DNA of 64,000 nucleotides from Thozetella sp. PMI_491 (lineage: Eukaryota > Ascomycota > Sordariomycetes > Chaetosphaeriales > Chaetosphaeriaceae): assembly GCA_021432635.1 (NCBI GenBank), contig MU270080.1, forward strand, positions 186,001 to 250,000, read 5' to 3'. Under the pieces are notes generated by a model, which was given only the letters and a program-made list of their open reading frames with translations, was not told where the DNA came from and searched no databases. The translations under genes were made by a program, and so were the position numbers. Below are positions 57,201 to 64,000 of this stretch, piece after piece (position 1 is the first letter of the stretch; each line of letters starts with the position of its first letter).

Positions 57201-60200
57201 GAATAAGTCTAACGAAACACACGCTTGGCGCAGCTCTTTTAATGCTTAGTAAAACGCTAGCTGCCCCTTGCCCTACTAATACTTTATTATATCAAGGAAA
57301 ACAGAGTAAGAAAATATACTATAAATAAATCTACTTATATACTCTTTCTTTAAAAAAAGTATAGGAGTAGGAGTAAATAAAGCTTTACTACTTATTAGTA
57401 AAAGCTAAAAGAAGTCTCTTATTAAGAGAATATTTATACTATTAAAGACTTAATCCTATACTAGAAAGATCTACTATAAGTATATATTTATATAATAAAG
57501 AGTATATAGATTAAATATACTTTTCTTGTTAAGAAAGAGATATTATAGGTATTTTAATCATTTTTAAGTATTAGCTAGGGCAGTTAAAGTAAGTAGCTTA
57601 TATATATAATCTATAGGTAGCTATAACAGTAAAAAGATCGTATTTATATTAATATTATAGCTTATAGTACTAGTTAAAGCTACTAGTTTAACCATACTCT
57701 CCCCTAGAGCCTATTAGAGGTAGCTAGCTAAGATTTTAATTAGGTATAATTTACTAGTATCTCTACTATTATTAATTTAAAATAGTATTTATATGGGCTG
57801 ATTTTACTTAGAATAGCTTATTATAGTATTATATACTAGACACTACTTTATATTTAATGTGTCACGCACTTCTAGGGAAATAAAATCAGTATTTAAAGTA
57901 GAATATACTGTTTAGATCTCTCTTTAGTAAGTGCTATTGGGGAAATAGTTATATATATAGCAACTAATATAATCCTTCTACTTATAAGTAAAATCTAGAT
58001 TTCTATGCCTAATTAAATCGTATAGTTCCTATATAGGTATGTAATCTAGAAGTATTAGAGTAAGTTTAAGCTAGTCTTTCTTTTATAGCTCTTTTATTAC
58101 TTCTAGCTACTCTTTAAACTTATCCTCCTCTACCTCTAGTAAGTTATACTAGTTATCTTTATAACTATAGATTTATTAGTAGTATATATATATCTTTTTA
58201 AATGTATTAAATACTATATTATTAATATAAAAGAGTTATTTTTTATTAATATAAGGATAGCTAAGTATAAGCTTTACCCTATAAAAATCTTTAAACTATA
58301 AGGATTATAGATCTAGTCTATAACAGGGTATATAATATAAAACTTACTCTTATATATAATTATCTAATAGCCCTTATTATATAAGAGTATAATTCCACTT
58401 TTACAAGGTAAAAAACTAGAAGTATAAGAGCTTTATAGCCCTTAGGTATAAGATATTACGCCTGAGATACTTTTTATAAAGAGATTAATACTTTAAAGTA
58501 TTATTTATACTTAGATTAAAGGCTTAAGACTATTTACTTAATACTTAGTAATCTATAGTTTATATAACTTATAAATCCTCTTATAAGAGTAAGTTAAGTA
58601 AGATATAGCTTATCTTTTAAGCTAAATAATTATATTTAGCGACTAATTTATTTATTAATTTAGCAGTAAAGGAGAATAAAAAATACTTAGAAGTAATATA
58701 TAGTAACACTTACTTAGCTAGATTAATATAGCTAGTAGTCTTTTATTTTATCTTAAAGTAGTATTTAACTATATAATTAACTATTACCTATATACTAGTA
58801 TAAAAAAAAAAGTTAATATTTACTAGCTATACTAAACTTATTATAGGGTAGAACTAGTTTAAATAGGGATTGTTATACTAAGTATAAAACCTATAGTATT
58901 ATAAGCTAGGTACCTTATCTACTTATAACTCTAAGTGCTTTAAATAGGGGAAGTAGAACTAGTACTTAAAGGCAGGCACTAGTATAGTTTTACCTTATAC
59001 AACTAGTACTTTATACTTCTTTATATATAGATAATATACTGCTAAGCAGGAATAATACTAGTAGTAATTAATTACATAAAAAAAATACTTAAATATTATT
59101 AGTTAGTCTTATAGTCTTATTAAAAGAGGGTTACCCTTATCTTATTCTTAATATTTATATAGTTCTAGATTTATAATAATAATTTAAAAGCCTTATTTAT
59201 AAGTAAAATCTATTTACTACTCCTTACTTCTTATATCTAATAAAGAGGTATGACTAAACTAATATAAACTATAAAAATAAAAGCTACCCCTTCCTTATTA
59301 CTTATACTAGTATTAAAAATTATGTAAGCTAAACTTTTTCTTTAGTATAATATTATAAAAGAGCTTGTTTTATATATAAAAGTGTTAAGTTATGATATAA
59401 AGGTTCTCCTTAAAAAGCTTCCTTAAAAGTTATATCTAATTAGCTTTAACATATTAGCACTACTTATTAAAATAAGGTATATAATAATATAAACTATACT
59501 AATAGTTATTAGCTAGGCTTAATATAATAAAAGCGTTTAAAACACTTAAATAATAGGTAAAAGCTTTATATTTATGCCTTTAATAGCTTTAGAAAGTATA
59601 TATACCTTTAAGCTAGGCAAAAGCTTACTAAATAAAAGTAAGAAGAATACTCCCTACTAGCTTATCTAGGTTAGTTAGAGCTACTTAAAGCTCTTTAAGT
59701 AAGATCTACTTAGAGCTGTTTTTACTTATATAATAATAGCTCCTTAATTATACCTACCGTTATATTAGTATATTTAATATAATAAAGTAAAAGATAAGGT
59801 ACTAAGTAAAGCAGTTATTATTTTAGTGTATTATATACTTAATCTAGTCTATAAATTTAATCTTATACTCTTTAAAGAGGTTAAAATTAGCGCTTCTATA
59901 TAGAAATAATATTAGAAAGACATATAAAAAGATTAGATATATTTATTTTAACTTATTAAGTAGTATTCTCTATATAAAGAGTATTAGAAGTTAATAAGCA
60001 CTCTCTAGCTACTATATAACTAAAGAAATCTCTATAAGAAACTCCTTAAAGTGCTTCTAATTAATATCTGCCTCTAATTATTCTAGCTTAGTCTATATAA
60101 TAGTAATATTTAATACAGTAATTTCATTATAGTTATTAGGGTTAGGCTTGTTATTAGGGTTAGATATAAGGCCCTTAATAGTACTAGGGCTGATTTTACT

Positions 60201-60869
60201 CGCGATTACTTTTATATAGATATAATTAAGTATAGAGTTATTTTTTAAAAGGCTTTTTAACACGTGTTTATTCTATATAAAATTATAATATATTAGATAA
60301 TAGTAATAGAGATACTTTAGCTACTACTTAATATAGTGCTTATATATAGTAAACCACTTTTAGAACTATGTTTTTTACTGCTGATTTTACTCTAATAGCT
60401 ATAAGAGAATAATATTAAAGTGCTTTAGGTATAGTAAAAGCTTATAGTATACCTTACCTATATTATATAAAAAGTGGATAATATAACTATAATATTTATA
60501 CTATTAGCTATACACCTAGTAGACCTAGATAAAAACATAAACTTATGCAATAAGTATTTCTTTAATTATACTTAGCACTAGGAGCTTATTTAATACATCT
60601 TTAAAATCAAGCTAATTCTTAGCCAAGTAAAAAAAGAGCTTATCCATATATTTTTATAAATCTATAGTAAGACACTTCTTATATATACTATTTTAATTTA
60701 ACTTTATATTAAACTATTTTTACTTATAATATATATAAAACTCGTATTTTTCTACGTTTAAAGTATTATTAAACTCCTATAATAATATATTATCAGCTTT
60801 ATTAAAAGCTAAGGCATTTAAATCACTAGAGAATAAGAGAGTAAGCTTTTAAAACACTTAAATACTATA

Positions 60870-61290
60870 TTTAATAAGGCTAAGAGTATATAGGTATGCT
60901 TCTAGCTGGTTAACTCTATATACTAGCAGTAGAGTAGGCAGCTTTATTCTAGCTTAACCTTATCTATATACTAGCACTAAAGGGAGCTCTTAAAATACTC
61001 TAGTGCTATCTTTACTAGGGCTAGGAGTATATAAGCACCTTCTTAGCTAGCTATTTCTACGTACTAGTAGAGGAGTAGACAGCTATATTTTAGCTTAACC
61101 TTGTCTATATACTAGTACTAAAAGGAGCTCCTAAAATACTCTAGTGCTATCCTTATTAGGGCTAGGAATATATAAGTACCTTCTTAGCCAACCTTCTCTA
61201 TATATTATAAGAGGAGTAGGTAATTATATTCTTAGACAACCTCCTCTAAGTATTAAAAGAGATCCTAGTATAATTATTAGTCCACTCTTA
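60870..61290. repeat. Three tandem copies of a unit of about 140 bp
   Basis: The landmark GGCTAGGAGTATATAAG recurs as GCTAAGAGTATATAGG near 60880, GCTAGGAGTATATAAGC near 61020 and GCTAGGAATATATAAGT near 61161, a spacing of 140-141 bases. AGCTTAACCTTRTCTATATAC and CTCTAGTGCTAT also recur between them. The array ends about 60 bases before the LTR. Confidence 0.7.
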
Positions 61291-61348
61291 TTTTTAGCGT
61301 TTAACCCTTTAAAAACAGCTTAAAAAGCAGTTAAAATAAAGGTCTAAG

Positions 61349-61575
61349 TGTTGGAATAGCTGTTCGCAGCGCTGGCGAGCTGTGGAGGATCTGTAGTATT
61401 AGGATCCCATTGATCACGTGGATTCTCATTACGTGATCAATGGGAGCATATAAAAGTCGTTCCTGAGCTCATTAGCTCTTAGGAAGAACACACAAGATAG
61501 ATACTAATACACGATACGGATTTACACAGTTTGTTTGCTTTATTGCTTTACGAGATCTCGTACGCTTACCAAACA
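61349..61575 (+). mobile_element. Left LTR of a retrotransposon
   Basis: The 227-bp segment begins TGTTGG and ends CCAAACA, near-inverted ends typical of an LTR. It contains a TATAAAA box (about 61448) and sits directly upstream of gag-like sequence. The U3 part holds a perfect 14-bp inverted repeat (61406-61419 and 61431-61444). The matching right LTR would lie beyond the window. Confidence 0.65.
61406..61444. promoter_or_regulatory. Perfect 14-bp inverted repeat in the LTR
   Basis: CCCATTGATCACGT and ACGTGATCAATGGG are exact reverse complements around an 11-nt spacer. They lie just upstream of the LTR TATA box. A CACGTG E-box starts within the left arm. Confidence 0.65.
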
Positions 61576-63657
61576 CTGATCAGTATTGCTTTCAAAGCGA
61601 CACAGAACAGCTAAGGGAAGCTTACAAACACTCTTCTAGAGATCGCCGCCTTGAAACTTAGAATCAGGGATCTCTGAGAGTGAGTGATCAGAACAAAGGG
61701 CTGCCCCTAAATAAGAATCAGGACTTTGCCTTAATCATAAAAATAACTATCCTACGTGTACACAAGCACTATGGCCAGCACGTGAAAAGATAGCCCCATA
61801 ACAAGCCAGACTCACCTAAGAAGAGCGTAATAAAGCAGAGGTCATCGGCATCTTAGAGCAGATACAACTCACAATCCAGGATCGTAAGATCGTTAACCAA
61901 GAGGCAGTCTTACGACTGCCACAATCAATCGACTTAGAAACAGCTTCAAGAGAGCAAAGAAACACGTAGGTAGTGTCTCATCTACTCAAGTATACAAACA
62001 ATCACGCCAACCCACAAGGATTCAAGCTCCTTAGTTATTTTTAAAAGGACTTTGAAGGATAGCACACTAAGTACTTTAAAGAGCTAAGTGGATAGATCAA
62101 ACAATCACTAGCAAGCTTCTTAAAAGATTAAGGGCTCCCAGTACAAAGATCTAGAACAAAGCCGATCTCAAAGATCCTATAGGAGTATATGATTCAAGAT
62201 TTTAATAAGGAAATAACCACAAAGGTCTACCAAACGATCGAAAGAAAGACTCCAAGCATAGGAAGTATAATCCAGACTAGGGAGGAGCTAAGACCCCCAA
62301 GGATAAAAGCTCATCAAGAGTCTCTAGTATAGATCTTACTATAGGGATAGGGCTAGAATCAATAAACCAGCTATATAAGTCAGCAATCTAAACCAGACTA
62401 ATCACAGCCTACAGATCCACTAAAACAGTCTAATATAGGTCCATTTAGGACCATTAAGAGCTAATCAGAGGCTCTAGATACCTAGCATAAACCCTATATA
62501 GCTTACCCCTTAAATAAAAGATTCTCACAGCATCACTTTATACAACCCTAACCCTAGGGATATCCCCAGTAGCAAAGAAAAAATACTAAAGCCCTATAAG
62601 CAGCTACAAGTTAAAACATAGTAGGGAATAATCAGTAGAAAGGCTTATAGGGGATTGATCCATACTAAGAGAAATAGGACTAGCAATCCCTACCCCCACT
62701 AGTATCCCCAATAGAGGAGATTAATATAAGCACACTACAGTCATTCTCTAAGATCTAAAAGGAAAAGAATACATAGACTAAAGCTTAGTATAATATATTA
62801 GATTCTAAGGTAAAACAGTTCCTATTATACTCAAGGAAGCTTAAGATCTGCCTTTCCCAGCTCCATACAGTGTTCGATCAGATATTAAAAGGGAAAGCCT
62901 TATAGTATTTCCTCAACTATATAAATCCAGAGCAGCCATTCGCCATGCTATATATAGAGATCAGACAGCACTACGATACAGAGATAAACAAAGCTCTGTA
63001 CCACAACGATTAAAGCTCGTTAACGCTCAACATCCTAAAAGAAAAGCCAGAGATAGCCGGAAAAAACAGTCAGGAGGTACTCCAAGCGCTATTCAACAAG
63101 CTACAGTTATACCAGCAAGCTCTTAGCAAGGAATACCAAACGGAACAACAGCTTATAGATACAACACTAAGAGCCATTTCTAGCATACAAAAGCTATCAA
63201 TTACCCTCTCTAAGCCAGAGAGGAGCTTCAAGGCACTCTATTCTTCGCTCCATAACACACTCCAGACAGCAGAAAACACCAATTCATCCACTATAAAAAG
63301 CTTCTTCATCAACCAAAGGTTCCAACACACTATAAAGCACTTAAAGAGTCCTTTCCAAAGCTTAAAACCATTCCAGACCAACAAGCTAAGCTTAAATAAA
63401 AGAAAATAGACCAGCAAGTATTAGTATTATAAGAAGATTAGTTGCTACTTAAAAAACTATACAAAAGCCAAACAAGCAAAGGCAAAGGAGAAATAAAAGC
63501 TCCAACAATCTTTCAAGAACAAGCCCAAGCAAGGCTATAAAGCATACCTCACAGCATACAAAGGACTATCCCCATACAAGACATTCCTAGAGGAACAGCA
63601 TTCAAGTAATCCAAACAATCTCTCAAGTAAAGAAAAAAGCAAGGGGGAAAGCAGTTA
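61576..63657 (+). pseudogene. Retrotransposon gag-like relic, RIP-mutated
   Basis: Plus-strand frames give a recognisable gag from about 62800: KQFLLYSRKLKICLSQLHTV, then FDQILKGKAL, YFLNYINPEQPF and IRQHYDTEINKALYHND, followed by a TAG where Trp is expected, then NILKEKPE and LQALFNKLQLYQQALSKEY. A zinc-knuckle-like segment at 63420-63470 reads YYYKKISCYLKNYTKA, with Tyr where Cys is usual (TGT to TAT). Stops fit TGG-to-TAG or CAG/CAA-to-TAG/TAA changes. The 61.6-62.8 kb leader is noisier. This is the capsid-type part of an LTR retrotransposon on the plus strand. Confidence 0.7.
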
Positions 63658-64000
63658 ACAACAAGAGACAACAGCTTAGCTTATAGACTTAGTATTTTAA
63701 TACACTCTACAAGTAAAAATAAGAAATACACTGCTAAACCATTATTAATCTAATCAAGAGAAACACACCAATAAGGTATTTATACTTAACAAGTACTCTA
63801 AAGCTATATTTCAAGGTATTATACCTAACACTAACACCGCAAAAAAGTCAACCACAAGTATAAGGTAGTTTTAAGCCCTTAAACACTAGCTCCCTACAAT
63901 CTCTCTAAATAAGGATAAAGCTAGCAAAACATATATCTATTTTAAAAGCAGAGATCTACTAGAGTCTATAAAAACCATAATCATCAACACCTTGATCAGC
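63658..64000 (+). pseudogene. Retrotransposon aspartic-protease relic, cut by window end
   Basis: Downstream of gag the frame reads FQGIIPNTNTAKKSTTS (63800-63860), resembling the GIMPDTG..GVST protease core of fungal LTR elements but with Asn for the catalytic Asp. SRDLLESIKTIIINTLI follows near the end. GAC-to-AAC is a G-to-A change as RIP makes. Reverse transcriptase and integrase would lie beyond the window. Confidence 0.55.

Larger units (their letters stand above)
52514..61348. repeat. A+T-rich, RIP-degraded repeat block
   Basis: Nearly 9 kb dominated by TA, TTA and TAG words, with very few CG dinucleotides and stop codons in every frame. This is the expected product of heavy C-to-T and G-to-A RIP on both strands of old transposons. 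A poly-A/T stretch lies near 52991-53020. No coding frame survives. A slightly less altered patch at about 57210-57275 keeps a few CG dinucleotides but could not be assigned. The block contains the tandem arrays listed separately. Confidence 0.85.

Noticed and set aside
52514-61348. CRISPR-like or spacer array in the repeat-rich block
   Set aside because: The repeats are degenerate tandem units without unique spacers, and the DNA is eukaryotic.
52514-61348. Protein-coding genes in the A+T block
   Set aside because: Stops occur in all frames at high density and no conserved motif survives.
1-64000. tRNA or rRNA genes
   Set aside because: No cloverleaf with matching A and B boxes and no rRNA-like segment was noticed by eye; a tRNAscan run would be needed to exclude a single tRNA.

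Overview
The window is nuclear DNA of a filamentous ascomycete (Pezizomycotina). The genes carry many short GT-AG introns, mostly 46-105 nt with CTAAC/CTAAT-like branch sites. The protein families are fungal: HET domain, Zn2Cys6 regulator, SUR7/PalI, C2H2-ankyrin proteins, a DUF7580-like/subtilisin fusion and saponin hydrolase. The right end is A+T-rich, CpG-poor, TpA-rich DNA of the kind left by repeat-induced point mutation (RIP). The order cannot be fixed by eye; Eurotiomycetes is a guess. Exon joins below were worked out by reading phase, splice sites and family conservation.

Region 1 (1-11.5 kb) is an allorecognition/self-defence-like block. It holds a C2H2-ankyrin gene cut by the window start and broken at its 3' end, a DUF7580-like/subtilisin S8 protein with a complete catalytic triad, a second C2H2 protein with a GC-AG intron, and a HET-domain protein. 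Region 2 (12.3-21.7 kb) encodes a secreted S41-type peptidase (with a likely C-terminal frame break), a small secreted cysteine-containing protein, a secreted beta-lactamase-like serine hydrolase and a multi-pass membrane protein. Region 3 (22.2-25.9 kb) is a divergent pair: a cyclase-family (PF04199) enzyme and a quinate-permease-like MFS transporter. Region 4 (26.1-40.1 kb) carries a SUR7/PalI membrane protein, a secreted cupin (spherulin/germin type), a thioesterase-like protein, an ACR3 arsenite permease divergent from a bZIP regulator, a stand-alone thioester-reductase-like protein and a saponin hydrolase.

Region 5 (41-51.5 kb) looks like a decaying carbohydrate-use locus. It has a relic of a secreted protein, an intact MFS sugar transporter, a GH43 beta-xylosidase pseudogene, a GH42/GH35-like glycosidase with one frame break and an intact Zn2Cys6 regulator. 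Region 6 (51.9-64 kb) is repeat DNA. A small GC-rich gene fragment sits at the border, followed by about 9 kb of RIP-degraded A+T-rich sequence with several tandem-repeat families. It ends in an LTR and the 5' part (gag, then protease) of a RIP-mutated LTR retrotransposon that runs off the window. Damage is concentrated on the right side, consistent with a chromosome arm grading into heterochromatic, possibly subtelomeric, DNA.
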